Assembly (NCBI GenBank): GCA_026873275.1
Contig: JANTUC010000008.1
Coordinates: 1,364,001-1,428,000 of the forward strand
Source: Pseudopithomyces maydicus
Lineage: Eukaryota; Ascomycota; Dothideomycetes; Pleosporales; Didymosphaeriaceae
Reading direction: 5' to 3'
Length of the DNA: 64,000 nucleotides
Both the position numbers and the translations under genes were made by a program. Below the pieces are notes generated by a model. The model did no database searches and had not been told where the DNA came from. It worked only from the letters and a program-made list of their open reading frames with translations. Below are positions 1 to 11,360 of the stretch, piece by piece (the first letter of the stretch is position 1; the number at the start of each line of letters is the position of its first letter).

Positions 1-345
1 TCTTGCTTTTGCTCTTGCTCTTGGGTTGGATGGAATATATGCACCCGCATCGATTCGAGTTGACTTATTTAATCCCTGCATCTCTACACTAAACGCCAAC
101 TGCCCACTGTACGCCGCCTGTATTCAAGCCATCCAATCTCCTATGTACAAACTCCAACAGCAACCTCCTGCTGATCCGTTGCCTACCAACCCGGTCTTGT
201 TTGATTGGCAAATGTGTACAAGGACAGTCCATGCAAATTCCGCCGCGTAACCTGTCTACCACGGCCCATGTTGCGCATAGCTCTGGTCACCACCACTCTA
301 GAAGCGACACATCAACGCTACGGTTCGGCTGCGCACTTACTAGAG
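1..345. other. gene-free left edge
   Basis: I see no supported gene. The first 25 bases are a short CTTGCT/CTCTTG-type pyrimidine-rich repeat. Short open frames on the plus strand lack family resemblance. The stretch is probably the 3' flank of the F-box gene on the minus strand. Confidence 0.5.
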
Positions 346-2134
346 TCAATCCGAGTCGTCGCTGGAAACGCTATCCCGGGTAGGAGGCCGTAGCGACTTG
401 GTCAACGAAAAGTCCAGGATATCGCTCTTGGGGCCGGCGTCCACAAATTTTCGTAGGCACCAGCCGATCTGGACGGCCGTGAACGTCTCAACTCCGAGCG
501 GATCTACCTGTTTGCCCTTGACAAAGATGATCTGATTCTGGCTATCTTCACGGTCATACACCTTGTCGGAAGAGCCCCACGCGATAATGCCCAGCTTTGA
601 GGGCCGCTTTTGCTCCGCTGCGTGCTTGGAAGCACGTTCGAAACCTTGCTGAGCCAGGCCCTGGAGTAGATGTTCGTAGATTTTACGCGGTAGTTTCGTG
701 GACGACGGGTTATTGGTCGGCCATGTGGTGATGTTTAATGTTACCAACTGAGGTAGGTCCCCTAGGCAGTTCTGCAATGAGTCAGTATAGGTTTCAGTAT
801 AGATTCCAGTGTTTCATATGTGAGGACCATCATCTTTCTGAGGGCAGGAGATTGTGGACCAAGGAAAGCCAATCTGTTTATGAGTGTACGCGATCTCTAC
901 CTACCTCAAAATTGATAAAAGATTCTTGTTTGTTGCGAATCGCGCTCACTTGTGGAAATGCGACGGATACCTGCTCGAGCAGCGAGCACTCCTTACAAAT
1001 CTGAGAGAATGAACTATAGTCGTATACGAGCTCGTCATCGCACTCATCCGGGATGCGGGTGGCGTGTACGTTGAGCGTCTTGAGCGTTTTACCATGCCTG
1101 ATGATACCCGCAGCCGCCGGTAAGGTCTTCGCGTAGGAAAAATCGATCGTCAAGGTTTTGATACCAGAGACCAGACACAGGAAGCCATCCAACGCGCCAA
1201 GTCCATCATTCTCGTTGTTGTCATCATGCTTGAATTCCAGGACCTCGAGTTTCTCTGGGAGCTTCGTGCTCTTACTAAGCTCTGCAAGCAGAGCGTCGGC
1301 GCCTGCGCAAGCGAATAGGCGGATGGATTTGACGCTTCGAAAATCAATCAGCTTGCAATATGTGTTGGCGGCATAGCGAAGGTTGATCTTTTGCAGCGTA
1401 ATCTCCTTCAAAACTGTCGGAGTGCACTTTTCAAAAGGCTGCATATGGCTGAACATGGTAGAGGTGATGAGTCCTGGTCCTGTGCTGGAGTCGTTGAGTT
1501 CCCGAGGAGGTATTGGCGAGTCGTTCTCTTCAAAGCTAGCATGCAGCGTGATCTTTTCTAAATTCTTCGAATGCTTGACCAACAGATGACAGTAGTCCAG
1601 GACTTCGCGGCTATCCGGGTACAAGCCTAATTTCTTCACGTTTTCGAACATGTTCTCGAAATCGGGAATCTTCTTGACTTCTTCGATGACGTTCTTGTCC
1701 AAGGCTATCCCTTCTAGCCACCGCATCTTCTTCTGTTTCTTGTATAGCAGCACCAGGTTGTCGCCGTTGAACGGCGACCATGGGTGCCATGAGAACTTCT
1801 CCAAGATATTCTCCGGCAACAGCTCCAAGATCATGCGGATGGCAAAATCGGCCTGCTGCTGCTGATTGCATTTGTCTAGCACATCGGCCAAGTATAGATC
1901 CAGCTTCCGCACATGCGGCAAGCCTATATTCTTGGGGTTGAGGAAAGCAGCCAAGCGCGTATCGTTCGGGGATCCCACATCTAGGGTAACCTCATAGTAG
2001 AGCGAGCGCACAGCGATTTCATGAAGTTGTTTACACACTAGGCATATATTCCGAAGGTCGGTGGGGCGGGTGACATGTGCTACGACGAGCGTCTTGATGT
2101 CCGTGGACAGATGCATGAAATTGAGCTTGCCCAT
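346..2134 (-). CDS. F-box protein, two exons
   Basis: Exon 1 runs 2134-905 and exon 2 771-346, with a 133-nt intron (GTAGGT donor, TTGCAG acceptor); the phases close to give 551 aa. The ATG at 2134 lies in a strong GCCACCATGG context. Residues about 5-45 look like an F-box (motifs such as LRNICLVCKQLHEIA), the segment that binds Skp1 in SCF ubiquitin ligases. The rest is leucine-rich, with repeating hydrophobic stretches (LEKITLHA, LKEITLQKINL, LKTLNVHATRI) like the LRR-type substrate-binding half of fungal F-box proteins. The tail from about residue 470 is charged and hydrophilic and ends in SSDDSD. The substrate cannot be inferred. Such genes are numerous and fast-evolving in filamentous fungi. 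I am confident of the structure, less so of the LRR assignment. Confidence 0.8.
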
Positions 2135-2811
2135 GGTGGCGAGCGGCTGTAATTTCTTATCAGCATCCTGACTATCCCACGGCGCCGGGGTAGGGTTGAC
2201 CTACCAGTAATATCACCAGACGATCCGAGGTGGGTGCTTCAACTGGGACGGAAACTGCAGCTACGTAATTATGTTGAACCGGCGAGGGTTGAAGGTCCCG
2301 TACGGCGGACGGAGGTGGGTGATGCAGTTGCGGATTTCCAATTATGAAGTAGAGGTGCTGCAAGCGCTGGGTCCAGCGGCTGAACGTGGCTGCCTTGCTG
2401 ACCGTTGCTATAAGTATGAGGTGGAGAGAAGGGCGGCGGCGACGATCACAGGACAAGGACCAGCAATCTTTCAGCCTCACTGGTGGTCTTTTACTTTTTG
2501 ACACATAGACCCCTGCCTCCTCGGACCAATTACGCTTGGCCAGGTGAAGGCGATGGGTGACTTTAGGGTGTGTTCAGCTACCTGTGAGAACCTGCCAGCG
2601 TCGTACAACCATCTAATAACGGGGTCCAACCTGCGTGCACCGCCACTGGAGCCGCAGGTGACGGCGCGCCCCGATCTTGGGAGTGTGGGGTCCGCCACCA
2701 GGCTAGCGCACCAGCACCTCACATCAGGTAGACTCCAACATACAATTCCATGGGGTTTCATACATAGGTATACCGGCCTGACCACTGGCGACTACAAGAA
2801 TCATCCCAGCT
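2135..2811. other. intergenic, no gene seen
   Basis: About 680 bp between the F-box start and the 3' end of the ammonia-lyase gene. Short open frames occur on both strands but none has a family motif, an ATG in good context or matching splice sites. It presumably holds the F-box promoter and the ammonia-lyase 3' region. Confidence 0.5.
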
Positions 2812-3943
2812 TTATTCTGGGATAGGATAACCACGCTCTCCTTCCGTGCTGAACAGCACCACGACAGCATCTCGACCCAACCCCAACTTCTTATCTCCAA
2901 CTAGCTTCCTCAACGCACTGAGGGGGCTGCTCCGCAAGGACCAACCATTATGCCTTGATCGTGCAGATACTGCACGTCGTGATGCACTTCCAAGTCTGTA
3001 ACTGCAACACTTGCATCGACACCCCACTGTAGCACATCCCATGCTTTGAACGACACCGTGCCGCAATTCATGCCGTTCATGATGCTGCTCCCAGTTAAGA
3101 TGGGCATGATTTTCCCAGCTTCAAGACTGGCTTTAAGGCAAGCTGCTGTGTCTGGCTCTACTGCTACCACGCATGCGGTCGGTGTGGCAGACTTGTAACG
3201 CATCACCACAGCCTGAGCCCAAGATCCAACACCTACAGAGGCTATTGCGTGTGATATAGGCCCTATGCCGAGGTCTCGAAGCTGCTGGTCGGTTTCGATC
3301 AGCATGGTCGAGTATCCCTCGACCACCCACTTTAGTCGTCAGTAGGAAGTTGCCCAACATGAATATTTCTTCATACCTGGGGAATGGTTTCATAACCCCT
3401 CCACGAAGTATCCATCATAATGATACTATTTGGTGTTTCTGCCTCGTTCCGCGCAACCACGATTGCTTGGTCATAATCCCCATCAGCCACGATGACATTT
3501 GCCCCTTCGCTTGCGATCTTGTCCTGGGTATTTGTGTCCATAGTGTTGGGCACAAAGACAGTTGTGGGAATTTTCATATACTTTCCCATCCTTGCGACAG
3601 CTCGACCCCAATTACCTGCAGTACATGTCACTATTCGCACGCCAGATTCTCTCGCAGCTTCTCCAAGCTCCTCAACCGAGATACTGAGCGGAAGATTGCA
3701 TCTCTCTGCAACCGCTTTGAAAGTCGCCCATGATGCTCCAAGTATCTTGAACGCTGGAAGCCCAAAGCGGTCAGATTCATCCTTGAGTAACACATGGCCT
3801 ATGCCAAGGTCTTTTGCCAACTCAGGTAGTGGGTGTAGTTTGGTGACGTTGTAGTCTGGTAGACGGGCATGGAAGTTGATTACTTCTGGATTGACTGACC
3901 AGCCTTCATATCTCCATGAGGCCGCCGAGGGGTTGAGAAACAT
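2812..3943 (-). CDS. diaminopropionate ammonia-lyase-like PLP enzyme, frameshifted near its end
   Basis: This is a fold-type II PLP enzyme that most resembles diaminopropionate ammonia-lyase (2,3-diaminopropionate to pyruvate plus ammonia). Exon 1 is 3943-3377, then a 47-nt intron, and exon 2 starts at 3329. Features include KDESDRFGLPAFKILG with the likely PLP lysine at residue 66, the phosphate-cupping TAGNWGRAVA, SWRGYETIPQ joining WVVEGYSTM across the intron, and GVGSWAQAVV. The first ATG in frame is at 3943; the open frame reaches further upstream only through a GTG. The frame breaks after GPCGAAP at a G5 run (plus strand 2922-2926). One additional base would lead into a frame ending in LRKLVG...STEGERG, the usual C-terminus, for about 361 aa. 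As written, the protein stops early at about 2916. It diverges from the Rrt8-like gene over a 236-bp gap. I favour a sequence error over a real lesion. Confidence 0.8.
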
Positions 3944-4179
3944 TATTGTGCGATTGTTGAGATTAAGAAAGGCTAGAGCCGTGAAATGTCTTGTCTCGGC
4001 GAGCAACACCTCGCCTCGATCTAAATCACAGGACCATGCTGCTATACGATAGTCTCTTAAACTTGGAAGGGCGGGTTTCACTCTCCGTCGGAATCGAGCG
4101 GTAGACTAGTTCCTTAATACCTAGTGCATTCCCAGACGCTCACACTGGTGCAGGTGGCGTGGCCCAAGCTTCGACGCTA

Positions 4180-5287
4180 ATGTCGTCATGTCGAAGCGTG
4201 ATGTTTCCGCATGCACCGCAGCCTGCGCAACTTCCAACAGACAGCACTCGAGTTCTCAACATGCCGCAGAACGGCGTGGGTATCGTCGAGGGTGCGAAAC
4301 AGGTCATAATACGTCCTACCTGGAAAAACGTAGTCGCAAGCTCCTATCAGATCAAGGTACATAGCCAAAAAGGTGGACTGGACGTGGAATGTTAGTCGCC
4401 TAACAGGCAATAGGGACTCATTTACTTCATTACGCATCCTTTCCTCTACCCTCTTGCACGACGACGCCTCTTGCCGGCCTTTCTGTTAAGCTCGTTCGTA
4501 TTGATCAACCTCTTCGTATGGGCGTACCTCCCGCAAGTTGCGTTTCTGGCACTTTTCCACAAGAAAGGAAGCGCATGGGTGAACGGGACGTTCCTGACGT
4601 TGGGGGAGGCAGCAGCCATCACAGCAATTTTATTTGAAGCGTTCCTGGTAGACGAGTCGCAGGTGGACATCTTCGACGCGATCCTTGTCCACAAAGGGTA
4701 TGCCATCCTATTGCACGATACATGTGCCTAGACTGACCGAGTAACTTCTAGTTACGATGATCTGGTCCGTCAGTTCCGGCCCGTCTCTGATGATTCCTTG
4801 AACGATCCCGTGCAGAGACTTGGAAAGCCCACAAAGTCGTCGGTATATGGTCCATTTTCGTTCCGACAAATTGCAGAGTTCGTCATACTATTGCCACTCA
4901 ATTTCGTACCGTATGTTGGTGTACCGCTCTTCTTACTGTTGACCGGTTATCGTGCTGGACCTTTGCAACACTGGAGGTACTTCAAGCTGCTGGACTTCAA
5001 CAAAAAGCAAAGAAATGCGTTCGTCAAACGGAGAAGATACCAGTATACGTGGTAGGTCAAATTTGCCTCGAGTAGTGTTTGAGCACAAGCTGACATATGA
5101 TTTTACAAGGTACGGTACCTTGTATTTGTTCCTACAGCTTGTTCCGGGACTGAGCATGTTCTTCTTGTTGACCGCAGCTGCCAGCTCAGCTCTTTGGGCT
5201 GCAGACATGGAGTCTGAGCGGAGAGAACAGGAGGGATCTATTCGAGCTCCGCAGTATACTGATCAGCTGCCGGACGATCCTGTGTAA
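4180..5287 (+). CDS. Rrt8/EI24-like outer spore wall membrane protein
   Basis: Four exons (4180-4356, 4414-4697, 4752-5051, 5110-5287) with introns of 57, 54 and 58 nt close exactly to 312 aa. The product matches the fungal Rrt8/Lds family of multi-pass membrane proteins with an EI24-like fold, linked in yeast to lipid droplets and the outer spore wall. Recognisable parts are GLIYFITHPFLYP just after intron 1, a hydrophobic pair at about residues 75-110, the conserved block VILLPLNFVPYVGVP followed by GYRAGPLQHWRYF, and a last helix around LVPGLSMFFLLTAAASSALWAADME. In-frame ATGs occur at 4180, 4201 and 4261; I chose the first because family members usually carry about 60 residues before the first helix. 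The 236 bp upstream is shared with the divergent ammonia-lyase gene. Confidence 0.8.
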
Positions 5288-5755
5288 TGCAAGTGACCCA
5301 TAGGAATTTGTAGTGTTAGACAGGAAAGATCCGATCAGTAATATAACAAATGCCGCATTCATGGGTCTCGCGTCTTTCTCTGGCAGGCATTTCACCATTT
5401 GTGTGACTGGGCATTTGCGCCCTATGTATGGAGCTCTCCAGATATCTGATCGTCGTGTCACACATAGAACTGCCACACAAAATCAGGACCCCCACAGCAT
5501 GCTTTCGACCGAACACTCTTCGCAATGTGTGCAACCTCGGGCTGATGTGAACGTTGCGGCTAGGGACGGTGGTGGCGCTAACCATTCGCCGCGACGCCGG
5601 GATCCGCAAGAAAAGTAGCGCAGGTTGCACCTGCGAAGCTCAACAACACCGCCATCTTCCAACCCACCACCGCCCATTGAACCCACCCCATCCGATAGCC
5701 GACCTGCTCGCGGCTTCTCTGATCCCTGGGTCTCTCTACATACCTTTCCGCCATC
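5288..5755. other. LPD1 upstream region
   Basis: About 470 bp with no supported gene. The last 150 bp before the LPD1 ATG are rich in C and CACC/CCATC motifs (5640-5720), as expected of a strong fungal promoter and 5' UTR. Confidence 0.45.
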
Positions 5756-7481
5756 ATGTTCCGATCAGTTGCTTCCCGCGCGGTGCCAAGAGCAGCGCGC
5801 CCGGTCACCCAGAGCACCTTTTGCGCACCGAACATCTACTTCCAGAGCCGGTTAAGGAGGGGATACGCCACCGAGTCTGGTTAGTTAGCATGCACCCGAG
5901 CTATACCGATGGCTGTTTGCTAATTGGAGATAGAGGAGAAGGACCTCGTTATCATCGGTGGTGGCGTTGCGGGTTATGTCGCAGCGATTAAGGCCGGCCA
6001 GTCTGGCATGAAGGTGCGGAAACAAAATTGGCATGGCGGGGATCACTCTAACAGACACAGGTCGCATGTATCGAGAAGCGCGGCGCTCTCGGAGGAACCT
6101 GCTTGAACGTCGGCTGCATTCCTTCAAAGTCGCTCCTGAACAACTCGCACCTCTACCATCAGATCCTGCATGACACCAAGAACCGTGGTATCGAGGTCGG
6201 CGATGTCAAGCTCAACCTCCCGGCAATGATGAAGGCCAAGGAGACCTCCGTCTCGGGTTTGACAAAGGGCATTGAGTTTCTCTTCAAGAAGAACAACGTC
6301 GAGTACATCAAGGGTACCGGTGCATTCCAGGATGAACACACCGTTGCTGTCAACCTTGTCGATGGCGGCGAGACGACCGTTCGTGGCAAGAACATTCTCA
6401 TTGCAACTGGATCCGAGGCCACACCTTTCCCCGGCCTGACCATTGATGAGAAGAAGGTCATCACGAGCACCGGCGCCATTGCGATGCAGGAGGTCCCCAA
6501 GAAGATGGTTGTTATCGGCGGTGGTATCATCGGTCTTGAGATGGGTTCCGTTTGGTCTCGTCTTGGTTCTGAGGTCACCGTTGTCGAGTACCTTGGCCAG
6601 ATCGGTGGCCCAGGAATGGACGCCGATGTCGCAAAGGCCGCACAGAAGCTTCTTTCCAAGCAGGGCATGAAGTTCAAGCTCAACACCAAGGTCACTGCAG
6701 GTGACGCTGAGGGTGAGGGCGTTAAGATCAACGTTGAGGCTGCTAAGGGTGGTAAGGAGGAGATTGTATGTATACCCACGAGGTTGTTGAATATCACTGA
6801 CCTTTTTAGCTCGATGCTGACGTTGTTCTCGTTGCTATCGGCCGTCGCCCTTACACCAACGGCCTCGGCCTGGAGAACATTGGTCTCGAAGTGGACGAGC
6901 GCGGCCGTGTGATCATTGACCAGGAGTACCGCACTAAGATTCCCCACATCCGCGCTATCGGCGATGTTACCTTCGGTCCTATGCTGGCTCACAAGGCCGA
7001 GGAGGAGTCCGTAGCCGTTGTCGAGTACATCAGCAAGGGTTACGGTCACGTCAACTACGGCGCCATTCCCTCTGTCATGTACACCCACCCTGAAGTCGCA
7101 TGGGTTGGTCAGAACGAGCAGGAGCTCAAGTCTGCTAACGTCAAGTACAACGTTGGACAGTTCCCCTTCTCCGCCAACTCAAGAGCGAAGACCAACCTGG
7201 ACACTGATGGTTTCGTCAAATTCATCTCTGACGCAGAGACTGACCGGATATTGGGCATTCACATCATTGGTCCCAACGCTGGTGAGATGATTGCTGAGGG
7301 TGTGCTTGCACTCGAGTACGGTGCCAGCTCAGAGGGTGAGTTTCAATGTCAATTTAATATGCCTACAATCGATACTAATACCTATGCAGACGTTGCACGC
7401 ACATCACATGCCCACCCGACGCTGTCGGAAGCATTCAAGGAAGCCGCCATGGCGACATACGACAAGGCTGTTCACTACTAG
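5756..7481 (+). CDS. LPD1: dihydrolipoyl dehydrogenase (E3), mitochondrial
   Basis: Five exons (5756-5879, 5934-6013, 6061-6765, 6810-7335, 7390-7481) join without remainder to 508 aa, the normal size. This FAD enzyme reoxidises dihydrolipoamide in the pyruvate, 2-oxoglutarate and branched-chain dehydrogenase complexes and the glycine cleavage system. The Arg-rich N-terminus (MFRSVASRAVPRAARPV) is a mitochondrial presequence ending near RRGYATES. Then come the FAD-binding GGGVAGYVAAI, the redox disulfide in GGTCLNVGCIPSK (Cys82/Cys87), the NAD-binding GGGIIGLEMGSV, the FAD motif AIGDVTFGPMLAHKAEEE and the dimer-interface HAHPTLSEAF that supplies the active-site His/Glu. Introns are 54, 47, 44 and 54 nt. 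I see nothing abnormal. Confidence 0.97.
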
Positions 7482-7927
7482 ATTTTCTTTGTTCCTTTGG
7501 TTTCTGGTTAGCATAAGCGCAGGATGTCGAGCTCCAGCGGGAGTTTGTGAATAGTACCTGTAATATATGTCGCATGTCCAGTATACGTCTATAAATGCAG
7601 GTTGACATCATGTACATTTCATGCAGCGTTCTTGAACGAATTCGTCTCATCACCCGTGTAGAGAAGGCGAGGCAGTACGATGAAATCCCCAGCAGTAGAC
7701 AAGCTGTGCAATATCCACTTTGGCAAGATCTATACGTGAGGCTATACAAGGAGATAGAGCTCAAGCTTCTAGGCGCACCGTCTCAATGAGGCTGATTATC
7801 CCTGCATCTGTGGGTGGCTCTCGCGCTAGTGACGTGTTGCGTCGCGTTCCTAGCGCGTCTCCGCCATCTTTCAATTCGGCTCTCTGGTCGCGTGCTATTC
7901 CTACACATAACTACACTACATTTCGCC
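7482..7927. other. LPD1 3' flank and SLD2 promoter
   Basis: About 450 bp without a gene. The last 100 bp contain two ACGCG-core motifs described separately. Confidence 0.5.
7837..7862. promoter_or_regulatory. ACGCG-core (MCB-like) motifs upstream of SLD2
   Basis: Within 90 bp of the SLD2 ATG, the sequence TTGCGTCGCGTTCC (ACGCGAC on the minus strand) is followed at once by TAGCGCGTCT (AGACGCGC on the minus strand). MBF/SBF-type G1/S factors bind ACGCGT or CGCGAAA-like elements in yeasts. A role here is inferred from motif and gene identity only. Confidence 0.35.
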
Positions 7928-9462
7928 ATGAACAACATGGAATTTGAACAGCGCTGCAATGCCCTACGTCTGGATTTGAAGACATGGGAGAAGAAGTTCT
8001 CGGCAGCAAATGACGGGCGGAAAGCAGGACGCGAAGACATCAAAGCGGACGCGACAATATGTATGTATGCGCGCATATCTTTAACAACGGCGCTAACGAC
8101 CGTGTAGCACAGAAGTATAAAGAGTACAACAAGCTGCGAGACGTTCTTTCAGGCAAAACTGCCCCTGCTACACCTTCGAAGAGGACCGAAAGCCGCCGCA
8201 TCTACCGCAATGTCGACCGAACCCCTAGGGCATCGAATACACTAGCAACAACACCGAAGAGGAAGCGCGAAGATAGCGGTACCCTTGAAGCAATCGATTC
8301 GCCGGGTCAACTGTTATCTCCCGAAGGTCCTGCTTTCATCGGACCCACGCCGCAACGCGATGGCATTGTTATCGGATTGTTCGACCACTTGCCGATAGAG
8401 ACCCCTAGCAAGGAGAAGAGCGTCCTGGCTGAGGTAGAGTTGAATATTGTTCAGACCCCAGGTCGGCGCGAAGCTGGAACCGATATTTCCTTGGAATCCA
8501 GAGCTCGGGGAGAAAAGACGCCTCAATCGGTCAGCAAAAGATCTCTTCTGGCTTCGTTCATGGCTGTAACACCGTCAAATAAAAGAAAATTTGGAGAACA
8601 AGGCACACCGAGCTCTGCCGCGAAAGGACTTGCCACCCCTGCATTCTTGCGACGGCACCAGCCATTGGTAAGGATTGATGAGGATGAAGAGCCGGCCTCC
8701 AGGCCTGTGCCATGGATGCGAAGGTCTTTTGGAAGGTCATTGAGCGAGAGGATGCAGGCAATGAGGCAAGAGGAAGATAAGAGATTAGATGATGATCTAG
8801 ACATCTTGCACGAGCTCGAAATGGAGGCGGAAGGCATGCCACCACCGAAGAAGGCCAAGGTGCCGGAGATCCAAGTCGAGGATAGCCAATTTTCGATGCC
8901 TCTAGGTCCAGACCGTGGCTTGGAGAGCGATGATGACGATGAAGAAGCAGAGGAAGAACTGGGTCCTGACGGGAAGCCAAAGAGAATCTGGAAGAAGAGA
9001 GGCTTGAAGAGGCAGACGAGACGTGTTATCAGTAGGTTTCTTCATCTCCGTATAGTATATTGCTGTCACTAACGAACTGGCAGTGAAACCCAACTTTGCT
9101 AAATCCAAACCTGAACCTGAAGTATTGCACAACGACTCAGACGATGACACCACCAAAGTCGTCGAATCTCAGATCAATCCATTCAATATTCTGAACGATC
9201 CTAACCTTTCTGATTTCAATGATGACGACGAATCGGATTACGCAAGCGACGCGTCTCACAGTGCAAAGAAGCGAAAGACACAAACATCCAAGGCCAAGGC
9301 TGCGTCAACGTCACAAGAAAAAGACAACAAGCAAAGCAAAGAAGGACCGGTGAGGGCAGCTGCACGTAAGATCAAGCCGTGGGCACACGCGAATTTCCAA
9401 AGGCTTAAAATCAGGAGCAAGGGGGAAATGGCGGTAAAGGTCGTTTTGGTCGGAAGCGATAG
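7928..9462 (+). CDS. SLD2: DNA replication regulator Sld2, C-terminal frameshift
   Basis: Sld2 (Drc1) is phosphorylated by CDK and binds Dpb11 to load the CMG helicase at origins. Exons are 7928-8060, 8108-9031 and 9084 onward (introns 47 and 52 nt). The N-terminal signature LRLDLKTWEKKF...GRKAGREDIK...KYKEYNKLR fits the family. The middle holds at least ten Ser/Thr-Pro CDK sites (TPSKR, TPRAS, TPKRK, TPQR, TPSK, TPGR and others). The conserved end ARKIKPWAHANFQRLKIRSKG runs into a G5 tract at 9421-9425. As written, the frame continues through unrelated sequence to 9685; with one more G it would give a short GGKGRFGRKR tail and stop at 9462 (478 aa), which is how Sld2 proteins end. I therefore place the end at 9462 and regard the indel as a likely sequencing error. 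Confidence 0.85.
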
Positions 9463-10001
9463 ACGAATGAAAGCTCGGTTTCCCTTACACGTTCGGCCCG
9501 GAGATCGGGTAGGATGCTTTTTGGTGTGGTCCGTCGTCAGCCTTGTACTGCAGATGGCGGCTGACAAGACATGCTCTGATGTACGTGGAGACGGAAGGGG
9601 ACCGCCATATGCTGCTGCCTCTGAGACAAACGTGATAGCTAGGTCATTTGGACGCATTCGCACCAATAAGCAAGCTCGGTTGTAATCATGCCTTGCGTGG
9701 CTTTGGCTGTGGGCTTTTCAGGAAGATATATAGCTCTGAGAAAACGTGCAATCCGATTTGCATCACTTTCGCAATGTATATTCGAAACCGTACGTTTGAA
9801 GGAAACGGCATGTCATGGCCTAGTGAAAGGTCATGGTTGGTGACTAAGCAGACCGGAGCAACCTCACGTCGAGCTCCGACGTGGTCGCCTCCAGCATCAA
9901 CACCACATACCCCGAACGCTATAGTCTCTGCCCCGCCACCCACACGTCAGCCTGCTGCCACTCCTAAGCTTCCACGTACCATACCGTTAGATACGCAGAC
10001 A
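9463..10001. other. SLD2-RPN12 intergenic region
   Basis: If SLD2 ends at 9462, about 540 bp remain. The RPN12 frame is open upstream to 9648 and contains an in-frame ATG at 9777, but the extra residues have no family counterpart. I treat the stretch as 3' flank plus RPN12 promoter. Confidence 0.45.
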
Positions 10002-10904
10002 ATGGCCGAGCGAGAACTCACAGACCTGCTCAAGCAGCTCCACCAGACGCTGCAGTCCAAGAAATACCAACAAGCTGGTCAGCTGCTCTCACGCGCTAAG
10101 GTCGCACTCCTCGGCCTCAACGCTCTCATTCCCACCGAGCAAACATCACCAAAGCATCTCCACCTCGCCCGCGAAACGCTCGAGCTCGGCGCCGTCATCT
10201 CCATTCGCTTAAAAGACCCGGTGTCCTTCACGCGCTATTTCCAACAGCTGCAACCCTTTTACTCTCTCCCAGAAGACCGGCTTCCACGGAATGGCGGCAA
10301 TGCGAGCAAGATTACCGGCTTGTACCTGCTGTTGCTGCTCAGCGACGGCGACTATGCGGGGTTCCACACGCTGTTGGAGACGCTGGAGGTAGCGGCTGCG
10401 CAGGCAGGGCGGGGTCTCGAGGATGACCAGTTTATCCAGTACCCGATAAGACTGGAGCAGGCACTGATGGAGGGAAGCTACGATCAGGTCTGGAGGCAGA
10501 CCAAGAGCTCGAACGCCCCGAGCGAGGAATTTGCGCTGTTCTCGGACGTATGTTTACCCCCTCCATTTCTCAGTGTTGCTTTTGACTTGCCTAATATATA
10601 CGTATGGGATTGCGGCTGATTTGTGCAATAGGTTCTCATCGGCACTATCCGCAAAGAGATTGCCTCTTGCAGCGAGAAAGCATACCCTTCGATCCCCATC
10701 TCCGACGCGAAATCGCTTCTTTTCCTCGATTCAGAAGGCGCTGTGGTCAACTTTGCAAAGGAGTCTGGTTGGGTCGTACAGGATGGCCGGATATACTTCC
10801 CGCAAGAGGACGGCGAGTTCCAGAGCAAGGACATCCTCGTCACGAGTGACCAAGTCATTGAAAATACGCTAGGGTACGCGCGGGAGCTAGAGACGATTGT
10901 TTGA
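10002..10904 (+). CDS. RPN12: 26S proteasome lid subunit Rpn12
   Basis: Two exons (10002-10547 and 10632-10904; 84-nt intron, GTATGT donor and AATAG acceptor) encode 272 aa, the usual length. Rpn12 (PSMD8) is a PCI/CSN8-type subunit whose incorporation completes lid assembly in the 19S regulatory particle. The N-terminal two thirds are helical repeats (KKYQQAGQLLSRAKVALLGL, LARETLELGAVISIRLKD, ITGLYLLLLLSDGDYAGFHT). The C-terminal winged-helix part reads VLIGTIRKEIASCSEKAYPS, then LLFLDSEGAVVNFA and GWVVQDGRIYFP. The ATG at 10002 (ACAATGGCC) matches where homologues begin. Confidence 0.93.
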
Positions 10905-11360
10905 GGTGGCCGAGAGAGCGTGTGCGGCTATGGAGAGACAACAGTGCGGCTTGGCAGTACTGTACGATACATTACGATTGGCACGGAGATGAATGGTGCG
11001 CTTCGGCACAGACCGATAGCATTGGTCTAGCATAGTGTAGATCAGCTTCTGGTCCAAGATCCAGAATAATGAAGAGATTCCTGTTATCCGAGGTACACGC
11101 TATTGAATGTGATGATGTATTGAGCATACTATTCAGGCTTATATTTTTCGCTTGAGCAACGCATTTCGACCATCTGACATCTGAAAGGATCTACTACCAA
11201 TACTTCATTATAATGTTTTCTCTTGGCAACCTTGTTGGTCGTCATCCATTGATCTCAGCCCTATCGGCATTTCATTTCGCCGACCCGCTCCGCATCGACC
11301 TCCGCAAAAGTTCCACGCCCCAACAACAAGGCGGTTAAGATACCCCCCAACAGACTCATT
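10905..11360. other. RPN12-uL11m intergenic region
   Basis: About 455 bp, no gene seen. It contains the RPN12 3' flank and the 5' region of the uL11m gene. Confidence 0.5.

Noticed and set aside
3944..4081. Longer N-terminus for the ammonia-lyase
   Set aside because: The frame opens with GTG and has no ATG before 3943.
9648..10001. N-terminal extension of RPN12
   Set aside because: The frame is open, but the extra residues have no counterpart in Rpn12 and a good ATG is at 10002.
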